Shown in pieces: positions 18,693-27,937 of a stretch of 50,189 nucleotides of DNA (position 1 is its first letter; each line of letters starts with the position of its first letter). The DNA comes from Vitreoscilla sp. Lineage in GTDB: Bacteria; Pseudomonadota; Gammaproteobacteria; Burkholderiales; Burkholderiaceae_C. The DNA lies in the NCBI GenBank assembly GCA_018780145.1, contig JADMKA010000189.1, positions 1 through 50,189 on the forward strand, written 5' to 3'. Below the pieces are notes generated by a model. It searched no databases. It was not told the DNA's origin and saw nothing but the letters and a program-made list of their open reading frames with translations. The translations under genes were made by a program, and so were the position numbers.

Positions 18693-19466
18693 GTGCTCAT
18701 CGACTGGTTCACCGTCGGTGCACAGCTGCTGAACTTCGGCATCCTGGTGTGGCTGATGAAGCGCTTCCTGTACCAGCCGGTGCTGGACGCCATCGCGGCA
18801 CGCGAGCAGAAGATTGCCGCCGAGCTGGCGGACGCCGCCACGACCCAGGCCGAGGCGAAGAAGCAGCAGGACGACTTCCAGAAGAAGAACCAGGATTTCG
18901 ACGAACAACGCGCAGACTTGCTCCGCCAGGCCAGGGAGGCAGCGAAGGCCGAGCGCGAGCGCCTGCAGCTCGAAGCGCGCAAAGCGGCCGATGCCGCGAG
19001 CACCCAGCGCGCCAAGGCCTTGCTGACCGACACGCAGCATCTGCACGCCGAAATCACCCGCCACACCCAGCAGCAGGTGTTCGACATCTCGCGCCGCGTG
19101 CTCGGCGACCTGGCAGGCGTCGGGCTCGAGCATCGCGTGTGCGAGGTCTTCATCCAGCGCCTGCAGACCATTGAAGGACCTGCGCTGGCCACCTTGGGCT
19201 CGGTACTGAAGGCCGTGTCCGACACCGAGCCGGCCTTGCTGCGCAGCGCCTTCGAACTGCCGGCGCCGCAGCAGGCGGCGATCCAGCCGGCCCTGGATGC
19301 AACCTTCGGGCAGCCGATCCGGCTGAAGTTCGAGACCATGCCCGAGTTGGTCAGCGGCATCGAACTCAGCGCGCAGGGGCAGAAACTCGCCTGGAGCATG
19401 TCGGACTACCTCGATGCCCTCTCCTCCAGCCTGGAAGAGCGGCTCGCCGTGGCGGAGCCCGCGTGA
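18693..19466 (+). CDS. atpF: N-ATPase b subunit with delta-like C-terminal domain
   Basis: This 257-residue protein starts at GTG 18693. One membrane helix (about 3-22) leads into a long charged coiled coil (about 30-130, rich in Ala, Glu, Gln and Lys). The last 120 residues (from [11 protein letters not shown] to [13 protein letters not shown]) look like a delta/OSCP-type domain. No separate atpH is present, as is normal for N-ATPases, so this fused stator stalk replaces both b and delta. It overlaps atpA by 4 bases. Confidence 0.9.
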   Translation: MLIDWFTVGAQLLNFGILVWLMKRFLYQPVLDAIAAREQKIAAELADAATTQAEAKKQQDDFQKKNQDFDEQRADLLRQAREAAKAERERLQLEARKAADAASTQRAKALLTDTQHLHAEITRHTQQQVFDISRRVLGDLAGVGLEHRVCEVFIQRLQTIEGPALATLGSVLKAVSDTEPALLRSAFELPAPQQAAIQPALDATFGQPIRLKFETMPELVSGIELSAQGQKLAWSMSDYLDALSSSLEERLAVAEPA

Positions 19467-21064
19467 CGACCTCTGCGCCGGCGTCCGCCACGCTGCAAAG
19501 CGTCGTGCAGGATGCGTTCGCCGGCATCGCCGAGCGCCTCAAGGCCTTCAAGCCGCAGTTGGTGCCGCGTGAGGTGGGCACGGTCGCCAGCGTCTCCACC
19601 GGCATCGCACGGGTGCGCGGCCTGCCACACGTGGGCTTCGAGGAATTGCTGCTGTTTCCTGGCGGCCTGTCGGGCATCGCCTTCAACCTCGACGAGGACG
19701 GCGTCGACGTGGTACTACTGGGCGACCACGCCCACGTACATGCCGGGCAGGAGGTGCGACGCACCGGCCGGGTGATGGACGTGGCCGTGGGCGATGCGCT
19801 GCTGGGCCGCGTGATCGACCCGCTGGGCCGGCCGCTGGACGGTTCCGGGCGCGTGGCCACCGACAAACGCCTGCCCATCGAGCGGCCGGCCGCGCCCATC
19901 ATGGACCGCGCCCCCGTGACCGAGCCGCTGCAGAGCGGCCTGAAGGTCATCGACGCGCTGATCCCCATCGGCCGCGGCCAGCGCGAACTGATCCTGGGCG
20001 ACCGCCAGACCGGCAAGACGGCCATCGCCATCGACACCATCTTCAACCAGAGCGATACCGGCGTGTTGTGCGTGTACTGCGCCATCGGCCAGCGTGCGTC
20101 GGCAGTGGCCAAGGCGGTGGCGAACCTGCGCGAGAAGGGCGCGCTGGCCTACACCGTGGTGGTGGTGGCCGAAGGCAACGACGCGTCGGGTCTGGCCTAT
20201 ATCGCACCCTATGCCGCCACCAGCATTGCCGAGCACTTCATGGAGGCGGGCCGCGACGTGCTGATCGTCTACGACGACCTCACCCACCACGCGCGTGCCT
20301 ACCGCGAGCTCTCGCTGCTGCTGCGCCGGCCGCCGGGGCGCGAGGCCATTCCGGGCGATATCTTCTACATCCATTCGCGCATGCTGGAGCGCGCCACCCA
20401 TCTGAGCGAAGAGCGCGGTGGCGGGTCGATGACGGCGCTGCCCATCATCGAGACCGAGGCACAGAACATCTCGGCCTACATCCCGACCAACCTGATCTCC
20501 ATCACCGACGGGCAGATCGTGCTGTCGCCGTCGCTGTTCGAGCTGGGCGTGCTGCCGGCTGTCGATGTCGGCACCTCGGTTTCGCGCGTCGGCGGCAAGG
20601 CGCAGCGCGCGGCCTACCGTGCAGTGGCAGGCGACCTGAAGCTGGCCTACGCGCAATTCGAGGAACTCGAGACCTTTGCCCGCTTCGGCGCCCGGCTGGA
20701 CGACGACACACGGCAAGCCATCGCGCACGGCCAGCGCATTCGCGCCTGCCTGGGCCAGGGCGAGCTGTCGCCGGTGTCGGTGCCGGCGCAGATCGCCATC
20801 CTGCTGGCGCTGAACGCGGCGCTGTTCGATCCGGTGCCGCTGCAGAGCATGGCCCCCGCGCAGCGGGCCGTGGAAGTTGCCGCCAATGCGCTGCCCGACG
20901 ACGTGATCGAGCGTCTGGCCGATGACGACCAACTGACCGACGCCGACCGCGAGCAGGTCATCCAAGCCGTTCGCCAATCGCTTGCAACGTTTCTGGCGCA
21001 GGCGGAGTCGAACCCGGCACCGCCCGTCGCCGGGCCAGAGACAGAACCCAAGGAATCACCATGA
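19463..21064 (+). CDS. atpA: N-ATPase F1 alpha subunit
   Basis: This 533-residue non-catalytic subunit starts at GTG 19463, overlapping the atpF stop. It has Walker [10 protein letters not shown] (about 181-189), the alpha hallmark [14 protein letters not shown], and the region [30 protein letters not shown]. It forms the alpha3beta3 head with AtpD. Its ATGA overlap with the next gene (21061) ties the baeRF3-like gene to this operon. Confidence 0.95.
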   Translation: MTTSAPASATLQSVVQDAFAGIAERLKAFKPQLVPREVGTVASVSTGIARVRGLPHVGFEELLLFPGGLSGIAFNLDEDGVDVVLLGDHAHVHAGQEVRRTGRVMDVAVGDALLGRVIDPLGRPLDGSGRVATDKRLPIERPAAPIMDRAPVTEPLQSGLKVIDALIPIGRGQRELILGDRQTGKTAIAIDTIFNQSDTGVLCVYCAIGQRASAVAKAVANLREKGALAYTVVVVAEGNDASGLAYIAPYAATSIAEHFMEAGRDVLIVYDDLTHHARAYRELSLLLRRPPGREAIPGDIFYIHSRMLERATHLSEERGGGSMTALPIIETEAQNISAYIPTNLISITDGQIVLSPSLFELGVLPAVDVGTSVSRVGGKAQRAAYRAVAGDLKLAYAQFEELETFARFGARLDDDTRQAIAHGQRIRACLGQGELSPVSVPAQIAILLALNAALFDPVPLQSMAPAQRAVEVAANALPDDVIERLADDDQLTDADREQVIQAVRQSLATFLAQAESNPAPPVAGPETEPKESP

Positions 21065-22230
21065 AGACCACCCGCACGCCCGACGCACTCACCCGCGCCA
21101 GCCTGGCCGACCTGGCTTCGTTCCAGGAGCGACCCTGCTTGTCGCTCTACCAACCGACCCATCGACGCCACCCGGATAACCAGCAGGACCCGATCCGCTT
21201 CCGCCATCTGGTGAAGGCGCTGGAGACATCGCTGCGCCAGCAGCACGCCAGCGATGCCGTCAAGACCCTGGTCGCGCCCTTCGAGGCCCTGGCACAGGAC
21301 CACGACTTCTGGAACCACACGCAGGACGGCCTGGCCGTGCTCGGCACGCCGGGCCTGTTCCGGGTGTTCCTGTTGCAACAGCCGGTGGCCGAGTTGGCCG
21401 TGGTGGCCGACAGCTTCCACACCAAGCCGCTGCGTCAGACCCTGCAGTCAGTCGAGCGTTACCAGGTGCTGGCGCTGAGCCGGCACAGCGTGCAGCTCGT
21501 CGAGGGCAACCGCCACGCGCTCGATGCCGTGGCGCTGGCCCCCGGCGTGCCGCAGACGCTGAGCGCGGTGCCGGGCTACGATCGCAGCGAGCCGCACACC
21601 TCTGTGTCATCGCATGGCGGCATCGGCGGTGGCCATGTGGCCATGCACGATGGTCAGGGCGGCAAGAAGGACGCCATCGACATCGACACCGAGCGCTTCT
21701 TTCGTGCGGTGGACCGTGCCGTGCTGGAACACCACTCGCGTCCGTCGGGTCTGCCCTTGATGCTGGCGGCCTTGCCCGAACACCACCACCTGTTCCGCCA
21801 GGTCAGCCACAACCCGTTCCTGATGTCCAGCGGCCTGATGGTCGACCCCCAGGGCCTGACGCCTGCCGACCTGCGGCAGCGTGCCTGGGAAGTGGCTGCG
21901 CCGCAGCAGCAGGCGCAACAGGCCGCCTGGAGCGACGCCTACGCGGCCGCTGCGGGCAAGGGAATGGGCAGCGCGGACTTGGCGCAGGTCACGCACGCCG
22001 CGGTGGCCGGCCGCGTGGCGACCTTGCTGATCGAGGCCGAGTGCGAGCTGGCTGGGCGGATCGACGCCGCCACCGGGCGCATCGATCCCGCCGAGATGGC
22101 CAACCCGCGGGTGGGCGACGTGCTCGACGACCTGGGTGCGCTGGTCGAGAAGATGGGCGGCCAGGTCCATGTGCTACCGGCCGATAGCATGCCCAGCCGC
22201 ACCGGGGTGGCGGCGAGCTTTCGTCACTAA
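21061..22230 (+). CDS. baeRF3-type eRF1-like protein inside the ATPase operon
   Basis: This 389-residue protein belongs to the bacterial archaeo-eukaryotic release factor families (baeRF3 type). It has the [10 protein letters not shown] start with FRHLVKALE, the strand-rich [21 protein letters not shown] core, [30 protein letters not shown], and the terminal domain ending TGVAASFRH. Such proteins share the fold of eRF1/Pelota and are thought to act at the ribosome, but the bacterial ones are poorly known. It overlaps atpA by ATGA, so it is translated from the N-ATPase message. A histidine- and glycine-rich loop lies around residues 180-200. Confidence 0.8.
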   Translation: MKTTRTPDALTRASLADLASFQERPCLSLYQPTHRRHPDNQQDPIRFRHLVKALETSLRQQHASDAVKTLVAPFEALAQDHDFWNHTQDGLAVLGTPGLFRVFLLQQPVAELAVVADSFHTKPLRQTLQSVERYQVLALSRHSVQLVEGNRHALDAVALAPGVPQTLSAVPGYDRSEPHTSVSSHGGIGGGHVAMHDGQGGKKDAIDIDTERFFRAVDRAVLEHHSRPSGLPLMLAALPEHHHLFRQVSHNPFLMSSGLMVDPQGLTPADLRQRAWEVAAPQQQAQQAAWSDAYAAAAGKGMGSADLAQVTHAAVAGRVATLLIEAECELAGRIDAATGRIDPAEMANPRVGDVLDDLGALVEKMGGQVHVLPADSMPSRTGVAASFRH

Positions 22231-22278
22231 TTTCCATCATTGAGACCGCGTGCAACCCGAACCCCACAGGAGAACCCC

Positions 22279-22644
22279 ATGAAGATCCAACTCAACACCG
22301 ACGTCCACATCGAAGGCACGGAGGCGCTGGCCGCTCAGGTCAGTGCTACGGTCGAGCAGGCGCTGGAGCGGTTCCAAGAACACATCACCCGGGTGGAAGT
22401 CCACCTGAGTGACGAGAACGGCGGCAAGAGCGGGCCGCACGACCAGCGTTGCATGCTGGAGGCCCGTCTTGAAGGAAGGCAGCCGGTGGCGGTGACGGAG
22501 CACGCCGCGACGCTGGAGCAGGCGGTGCAGGGCGCAGCGCAGAAGCTGGCGCGTCTGCTCGACACCACGCTCGGGCGGCTGCACGACCATCGCAAGAAGA
22601 CTTCCGGCCTGCCCTTGTCCGGGACGGAACCCGCACAGCGCTGA
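22279..22644 (+). CDS. HPF/RaiA-family ribosome hibernation factor
   Basis: This 121-residue protein starts at ATG 22279 behind CAGGAGAA. It has the beta-alpha-beta-beta-beta-alpha layout of short HPF/RaiA proteins: MKIQLNTDVHIEG, a helix LAAQVSATVEQALERF, VEVHLSDENG, CMLEARLEGRQPVAV, and a last helix LEQAVQGAAQKLARLLD. Such factors bind the 30S decoding site and silence ribosomes in stress or stationary phase. Its place between atpA and atpG, beside a release-factor-like gene, is unusual. The long extension needed for direct 100S dimerisation is absent. Confidence 0.85.
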   Translation: MKIQLNTDVHIEGTEALAAQVSATVEQALERFQEHITRVEVHLSDENGGKSGPHDQRCMLEARLEGRQPVAVTEHAATLEQAVQGAAQKLARLLDTTLGRLHDHRKKTSGLPLSGTEPAQR

Positions 22645-22654
22645 AGGGCCACGG

Positions 22655-23581
22655 ATGGCCACGACCACGACCGCGTTGCGCCGCCAGATCGGCAGCGCAA
22701 GTGACCTCAAGTCCGTGGTGCGAACGATGAAGTCCTCTGCGGCGTCGGCCATCGGGCAGTACGAAAGATCGGTGGCCGCACTCGCCGACTACGCGCGCAC
22801 GGTCGAAATCGGGCTCGGCGTGTGTCTGCGTTCAGCCGATCCGAATGGGTCGCATGCTGTTGCGGAAGGGCACGCCGGCTCGAGGCACGCCGATGACACC
22901 GTGGTGCACGCCGTTGTGTTCGGCTCTGACCAGGGTCTGGTGGGCCGTTTCAACGAGGTGGTGGTCGAGCATGCGATGGCAGGCCTGGGGTCCTTGCCGG
23001 CGCAGGCACAGGTCTGGGCGGTCGGCGAGCGTGTGCATGCGCGCCTGATCGATGCGGGCCTGCCGCCTTCGGGTTCGTTCCCGGTCCCGGGCTCGGTGCA
23101 GCTGGTCACACGACTTGTCGGGCAGATCTTGCTGCAGGTCCAGGTGACCGACAGCGATGCGGCGGACGAACCGCACGGCGGCACGCTGATGCTGTTCTAC
23201 AACCGGCCGACCGGCTCCGGCTACGGCCCGGTGAGCCAGCGCCTGCTGCCGCTGGATCAAAACTGGCAGCGCGGGCTGGCCCGTCAGCCCTGGCCCACCC
23301 AACAACGGCCGGAAATGCTGGCTACGGGCGCCCAGGCGCTGCGGGCCTTCGTCCGCGAGCACCTGTTCGTCTCGCTGTTTCGCGCCAGCGCCGAGTCACT
23401 GGCCAGCGAAAACGCGAGTCGTCTTGCCGCCATGCAGCGTGCCGATCGCAATATCGGCGAGCTGCTCACGGATCTCGGCGCCAGATTCCACCGGCTGCGC
23501 CAGAGTGGCATCGACGAAGAGCTGTTCGACGTCATTGCCGGTTTCGACGCCCTGGCACCGCAGGCGGCGCCGCGTGGATGA
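22655..23581 (+). CDS. atpG: N-ATPase F1 gamma subunit
   Basis: This 308-residue rotor shaft shows the N-terminal helix LRRQIGSASDLKSVVRTMKSSAASAIGQYE and the C-terminal helix ESLASENASRLAAMQRADRNIGELLTDL, which form the coiled coil inside the alpha3beta3 head. The centre (VVFGSDQGLVGRFNE) is the usual Rossmann-like part. It closes the N-ATPase genes, but two ribosome-linked genes separate it from atpA. The start ATG 22655 lies 10 bases after the HPF-like gene. Confidence 0.93.
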   Translation: MATTTTALRRQIGSASDLKSVVRTMKSSAASAIGQYERSVAALADYARTVEIGLGVCLRSADPNGSHAVAEGHAGSRHADDTVVHAVVFGSDQGLVGRFNEVVVEHAMAGLGSLPAQAQVWAVGERVHARLIDAGLPPSGSFPVPGSVQLVTRLVGQILLQVQVTDSDAADEPHGGTLMLFYNRPTGSGYGPVSQRLLPLDQNWQRGLARQPWPTQQRPEMLATGAQALRAFVREHLFVSLFRASAESLASENASRLAAMQRADRNIGELLTDLGARFHRLRQSGIDEELFDVIAGFDALAPQAAPRG

Positions 23582-23662
23582 CGAGCAGGGGCGGTGCTTC
23601 GGCGTTGCCGAACTGTACGGTGACGAACAGACCGGGCAAGGCTTGCCGGCCAGTGTCACGGC

Positions 23663-23957
23663 ATGAATGCCCGACTGCCAGCGATCGACTCCGTCGCCAC
23701 GGAACGGGTTCGGTCCCGCACGCTCGCGTTGTCGAGGTGGGAGAACGAAGGCGGGACCGGCCCGGCATCGGTCGGCATCGATGCACCCCATGACAGCAGC
23801 GCCGAGAGGGAACAGCTGCGCATCCGGGTCATCGCGCTGGAGAACCTGGTCATCGCCTTGCTGGCCGATGCCACCGAGCACCAGCACACGCTCGCCCGCG
23901 ACATGGCGGACTTCATCTCGCCGCGCCCCGGATACACACCGCACCGGTTGACCCTGC
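23663..23957 (+). pseudogene. Truncated small conserved protein (5' part only)
   Basis: The frame from ATG 23663 codes for about 97 convincing residues: LSRWENEGGTG, an acidic stretch, then the helix LRIRVIALENLVIALLADATEHQ and SPRPGYTPHRLTL. I recall intact relatives of similar layout that continue beyond this point. Here the frame runs instead into the out-of-frame aldolase remnant and then, by chance, in frame through the histidine phosphatase. The apparent 515-codon frame 23663-25210 is therefore an artefact of a deletion joint near 23957. Function unknown. Confidence 0.6.
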
Positions 23958-24605
23958 GCGTGGCGGGCCGTGCTGGCCATCGGGGACGAGACGCCCAGCC
24001 AGGCTTGCATCGACGTCAACGCACACGCGCTGGCCCGCTACGCTGCCCTCTGCCAGGAAGCGCAAATTGTGCCGATCGTCGAGCCCGAGGTGCTGATGGA
24101 TGGCGAGCAGACGTTGGCGCGCTGCGCGGAAGTTACTGCCGACGTGTTGAACAAGGTCTTCGAGCAGCTTCACCGCCAGGGCGTTGCGCTGGAGGCCATG
24201 CTCCTGAAGCCCAACATGGTGCTGCCCGGCCTTGCCTGCGCCGAGCCAGTGTCGTTGGACGTCGTTGCCGACGCCACACTGAACTGCCTGCTGCGTACCG
24301 TTCCGGCCGCAGTGGCTGGCGTCGCATTCCTGTCCGGTGGCCAACCGGCCGAGTTGGCGACGGCACGATTGAACGCCATCCATCTGCATGGCGCAGCGCG
24401 TGGTCTGGCGTCGATGGACCAGCGTCCCGGCCTGCCCTGGCCGGTCGGCTTCTCGTTCGGGCGCGCGCTGCAACATCTGGCCATGTGCCTATGGGAAGGC
24501 AAAGACGGAAATCGCGTCGACGCGCAGCGTGCATTGCTGCACCGCGCACGTTGCAATGCCACAGCGGCGCTGGGTGCTTGGCGTCCGGCCATAGAGACCG
24601 AATGA
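23958..24605 (+). pseudogene. Class I fructose-bisphosphate aldolase remnant, N-terminal part missing
   Basis: From AWRAVLAIGDETPS to the stop, 24605, this is the C-terminal two thirds of a class I fructose-1,6-bisphosphate aldolase. It keeps CQEAQIVPIVEPEVLMDG, the Schiff-base lysine in AMLLKPNMVLPG, and FLSGGQPAELATARLNA. About 140 N-terminal residues are absent, including the substrate-binding Asp and Lys of the first barrel strands. In this frame a TGA lies at 23949, just before homology starts, and the joint abuts the truncated small gene. A GTG at 23970 could start a fragment, but half a TIM barrel should not be active. Confidence 0.8.
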
Positions 24606-25210
24606 CTTCCGACATGAAGGTCTGCCTGGTCCGTCACGGTGAAACCGCCCGGTCGCTCAGCGGCCAGCACACAGGCGTGACTGACCTGGGTCTCACCGCC
24701 CACGGCGAAGATGAGTCGAGATCCCTGGTGCTGCGTCTGCGCAGCCTGGCGTTCGCGCAGGTCCTTGTCAGCCCACGTCTACGCGCGCGCCAGACTTGCG
24801 AACTTGCCGGCGTCGCGGCTGCGAGCGAGCTCGAACCCGACTTGTCTGAATGGGACTACGGCCAGTACGAAGGCCTGCGCTCCGAAGACATCCGCCAGAA
24901 CAACCCGGGCTGGAACATCTGGCGCGACGGGTGCTCCGGTGGTGAGTCGCCCGCCGACGTGAGCAACCGAGCCGACAGACTCATCGCGCGCCTTTGCACG
25001 ATGCACGGCACGGTGGCGCTTTTCACGCATGGCCAGTTCGGCGCGGCGCTGGCTGCGCGCTGGATCGGACTGGTGCTGGTCGAAGGCCAGCATTTCGCAC
25101 TGCACACGGCCTCGGTAAGCCTGTTGGGCATCGACCCCCACCACGCGGATCGGCGCACCATCGAGTTGTGGAACGAGCTACCCTGCCGCCAACTCAAGGA
25201 TTTGCCATGA
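24602..25210 (+). CDS. Histidine phosphatase (phosphoglycerate mutase-like) protein
   Basis: This 202-residue protein starts at ATG 24602, overlapping the aldolase stop by ATGA. The catalytic LVRHGETARS (Arg11-His12) opens the domain. LVSPRLRARQTCELAG supplies the second arginine, WDYGQYEG the acidic residue, and LFTHGQFGAAL the second histidine. All active-site residues of the histidine phosphatase superfamily are present. Next to an aldolase gene a sugar-phosphate substrate would be plausible, but the subfamily is mixed. The next gene overlaps its stop. Confidence 0.88.
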   Translation: MTSDMKVCLVRHGETARSLSGQHTGVTDLGLTAHGEDESRSLVLRLRSLAFAQVLVSPRLRARQTCELAGVAAASELEPDLSEWDYGQYEGLRSEDIRQNNPGWNIWRDGCSGGESPADVSNRADRLIARLCTMHGTVALFTHGQFGAALAARWIGLVLVEGQHFALHTASVSLLGIDPHHADRRTIELWNELPCRQLKDLP

Positions 25211-25701
25211 ACCTGCGTGCCTTTGCCCTGACCTTGATCCTCGCCTTTGCGCTGCTGTTGCTGCTGGTGACCCTGAACTGGACTGCGTTCGCCGCGCCGA
25301 CGGCGCTGAGTCTTGGTTTCATCGAGATCACAGCCCCACTTGGAATGGTCATGCTGGGCTTCATCGCAGCGATCAGCACCTTGTTCGTCGTGTACATCCT
25401 GTTCCAGCAGGCTGGCGTCATCCTGGACGCACGTCGCTTCGCGAAGGAGGGCAAGGCTCAGCGCGAACTCGCCGACAAGGCCGAGGCCTCGCGCTTCACG
25501 GAACTGCGGACGCTGCTGGAGGGCGAAATGCGCAGGATCGAAGCCCAGGGCGCCGCGTCTACCCGAGAACTTGGCGCCCGGATGGAGCAGTCGGAACGCG
25601 GCCTGCAGGAAAAGTTGGCGGAGGCGACGCGCACCACAGCCGCTTACCTCGGCGAGATCGAGGACAAGCTCGACCGAGCACTGGCCCCGACACGTTCATA
25701 G
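25207..25701 (+). CDS. Membrane protein with two helices and a cytoplasmic coiled coil
   Basis: This 164-residue protein starts at ATG 25207, overlapping the phosphatase stop. Two membrane segments (about 5-24 and 45-68) are followed by a charged helical tail (ARRFAKEGKAQRELADKAEAS through EEM-like heptads to AYLGEIEDKLDRAL). The layout resembles LapA-type or DUF1049-like membrane proteins but lacks a clear family motif. It ends the + strand run that begins with atpD. Confidence 0.6.
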   Translation: MNLRAFALTLILAFALLLLLVTLNWTAFAAPTALSLGFIEITAPLGMVMLGFIAAISTLFVVYILFQQAGVILDARRFAKEGKAQRELADKAEASRFTELRTLLEGEMRRIEAQGAASTRELGARMEQSERGLQEKLAEATRTTAAYLGEIEDKLDRALAPTRS

Positions 25702-25751
25702 CCAATACACCACAGGGGAATGCGCAGGGCGATCCCAGGTCCCGGGCACCG

Positions 25752-26075
25752 TCAAACACCCCAGACGATCGATTCACCTGCCACCTGAGCCTGCTTGATC
25801 ATCTCGATCAGTGGCCACACATGTTGGCGCAGTGTCACCACGTCGGCATCGTCCGCCACCAACTCTCCGACGGTTGAACTGCCCGATATGCCCGACAGAC
25901 GGGCCTCGTCTTCGACGACGACCCGTTCCAGGGCACCCATGGCCGAAAGCATGTCGCTTGGCTGCAAGATTCCCTGGGTCGTAACTGGTTTGCCCAAGAT
26001 GCGCAGCATCCGATCGCCGACCGGCCCCGTCATCAGTACGTCGCCTGCCACCTTGCATTTGAACTGGTAGATCAT
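25752..26075 (-). CDS. DUF1840-family protein
   Basis: This 107-residue protein starts at ATG 26075 (MIYQFKCKVAGDVLMTGPVGDRMLRILGK), which matches the start of DUF1840 proteins. An in-frame extension to 26114 is unlikely. The family opening, the central GILQPSDMLSAMGALERVV helix and the C-terminal LRQHVWPLIEMIKQA are all present. DUF1840 proteins are small, cytoplasmic, common in Betaproteobacteria and without known function. The gene is convergent with the membrane protein at 25207. Confidence 0.8.
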   Translation of the reverse strand: MIYQFKCKVAGDVLMTGPVGDRMLRILGKPVTTQGILQPSDMLSAMGALERVVVEDEARLSGISGSSTVGELVADDADVVTLRQHVWPLIEMIKQAQVAGESIVWGV

Positions 26076-26282
26076 GCTCTGCCCCATTTGAGGTGTGAAT
26101 GGTGCGCCGTCCAATTTGGCCTATTGAACCGCTGATTGAAGGACCGTCGTGGCTCTTCGAGATCCAACACCACTTCGATGATCGGTCAGCCCGTTGGGTT
26201 CCTCGGTTTCGCAGCGAAAGTGCACGTCATTTTCGTGAGGCCCGACGGGGCCGATCCAATCAGGCGCCGACGCCGCCGAATT

Positions 26283-26946
26283 TCACAAGTCAAGAACCCA
26301 GCACCGTTCGCCGACGACAACTGCAATGGCCGCCGCCGCGGTCTGCGCGGTGCATGGCACCAGCAGGGCCTCCATGCCGATGAGCAAGAACAGCACGGCG
26401 TTCAGGACCTCATCCACCAGTTCCCAGAACAGGTCGACGTTGCGCCGTGTCGTGTCGGACATCGCCAACGTGGGGCCGCCATTGCCGATGATCAGCCCGA
26501 CAACGACCATCGCCAATGGCCCCGAAATGTGAAGATGACTGGCCAGTGCGTACCCACCCATGACAGCGGCCGGCGTCAACATGACTTCGACGTGATAGGC
26601 GTCGATGCTTCGCAGCAGCTTGAAGGTCGAGTAGCCAAGTACGAGACCGAACAGCAGGCCGCCGCCAGCCTCGTGGAGCAGCAGCTTCAGCCCCTGGCCA
26701 GCCGTGGGTATGGTTCCGTCGGCCAGCACCCCCAACAGAAGCGAGAAGAGGACGACACCCACGCCGTCGTTGAACAGCGACTCGCCGGCGATGACCCAAC
26801 CCGGAGGCGTCCAACCCGACGATCGCCAGGGACAGCAGGAGCGCTGCGGCCATCACGCCGATGGTCGTTGGCAGCCTGAGGAAGCAGGCGTTGATGTATG
26901 CCAGCAGGGCGGTAAGCACCATGCAGATGGCGACGATTTCGAGCAT
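26283..26946 (-). pseudogene. CPA-type Na+/H+ antiporter gene with internal deletion and cut end
   Basis: The front, from ATG 26946 (MLEIVAICMVLTALLAYINACFLRLPTTIGVM), is the first two helices of a CPA1 cation/proton antiporter. At about 26795-26805 the frame shifts and the sequence jumps to VIAGESLFNDGVGVVLFSLLLG, which belongs roughly 100 residues later in the family. The ion-binding region with its conserved aspartates is thus partly gone. After FLLIGMEALLVP and AIAVVVGERCWVLDL the frame stops, well short of the usual 400 or more residues. Both a deletion and an end truncation make it a clear pseudogene. Confidence 0.82.
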
Positions 26947-27000
26947 GGGCGGGCGGATAGACGGGGGCTGTCGCTTTGGCGTTCCCTCGCGGCCGGGCAT

Positions 27001-27927
27001 TCAGCCCGCCGCGGGGGCGTCCCTGCGGGGGTCTGGAGGCGCGGTGGTGGTTGCAGTGGCTGGTGTACGAAGACCGGATGGGGTATGAAGTGCCAACTGC
27101 GGGAAGGGGATTTCGATGCCGTAGTGATCAAAGGCGGCTTTCAATCGCCTGAGGTATGCCCGGCGAACGTCCCATTGGGCCAGTGGCGCCACCCGGAAGC
27201 GGCCACGCAGGACGACTGCAGAATCGTCCCAGCGCTCGACACCTGCGAGTTCGAAGTCGTCCAGAATCCGCTCGTGATACGCGGCGTCCGCCCGCAGGTC
27301 CTGGGCCACTTCCGTCATCACGGTCATCACCCGGTCGAGGTCCTCATGGTAGGCCACGCCGATGTCGACCACAGCTTGCGCATGGCCACGACTGAGGTTG
27401 ACGACGACGCCGATCTGACCGTTGGGCACGAAATGCACGTGGCCGTCGTAGTCGCGCAGGCGGACATAGCGCAAGGTGACCTCCTCGACAAGGCCGCCGT
27501 GGCCGTCGAGCTTGACCACGTCACCCTGGCGGATCTGATTTTCGAGGAGCAGGAAAAATCCTGTGAAATAGTCCTTGACGAGGCTTTGTGCGCCAAATCC
27601 GACGGCCAGGCCGACCACTCCGGCGGCACCCAGGATGGGCGCGACCGAGATGCCGATTTCCGACAGCACCAGAACAACCGCCACCAGCGACATCACGACC
27701 GCGACAAGGTAGCGAAACACGCGTCCCAGGGTCGCGGCGCGCTTGACCGATTCAGAGTCATCCATGCGCTGCGCGATCCGTTCGCGGAATCGTCGAATCA
27801 GGCCTTGCAAAACGATGGTGATCAACCAGGCCACGGCAACGATGCCCACGATGCGAATTGCTGTGACTGCCCAACCACCCAAATCGCCCAGCGACTCGCT
27901 GGCGATGCCGATCCAGTCGGTTGTCAT
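27001..27927 (-). CDS. MscS-family mechanosensitive channel
   Basis: This 308-residue protein has three N-terminal membrane segments and the MscS pore helix and upper beta domain: APILGAAGVVGLAVGFGAQS, then DYFTGFFLLLENQIRQGDVV and a VPNGQIGVVVN strand. The channel opens under membrane tension and releases solutes in hypoosmotic shock. That suits the adjacent trehalose enzymes, which make a compatible solute. The start could be ATG 27927 or ATG 27948; the latter has a weak GGGA and would overlap the GH15 stop. It is downstream of, and probably co-transcribed with, the GH15 gene. Confidence 0.9.
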   Translation of the reverse strand: MTTDWIGIASESLGDLGGWAVTAIRIVGIVAVAWLITIVLQGLIRRFRERIAQRMDDSESVKRAATLGRVFRYLVAVVMSLVAVVLVLSEIGISVAPILGAAGVVGLAVGFGAQSLVKDYFTGFFLLLENQIRQGDVVKLDGHGGLVEEVTLRYVRLRDYDGHVHFVPNGQIGVVVNLSRGHAQAVVDIGVAYHEDLDRVMTVMTEVAQDLRADAAYHERILDDFELAGVERWDDSAVVLRGRFRVAPLAQWDVRRAYLRRLKAAFDHYGIEIPFPQLALHTPSGLRTPATATTTAPPDPRRDAPAAG

Positions 27928-27937
27928 GGGCGCGGCA

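Noticed and set aside
19715-20977. 420-codon minus-strand frame opposite atpA
   Set aside because: His/Gln/Val-rich shadow of atpA without start signal or family.
23663-25210. Single 515-codon gene
   Set aside because: Only its first 97 and last 202 codons look like protein, from unrelated families; the middle is the wrong frame of an aldolase remnant.
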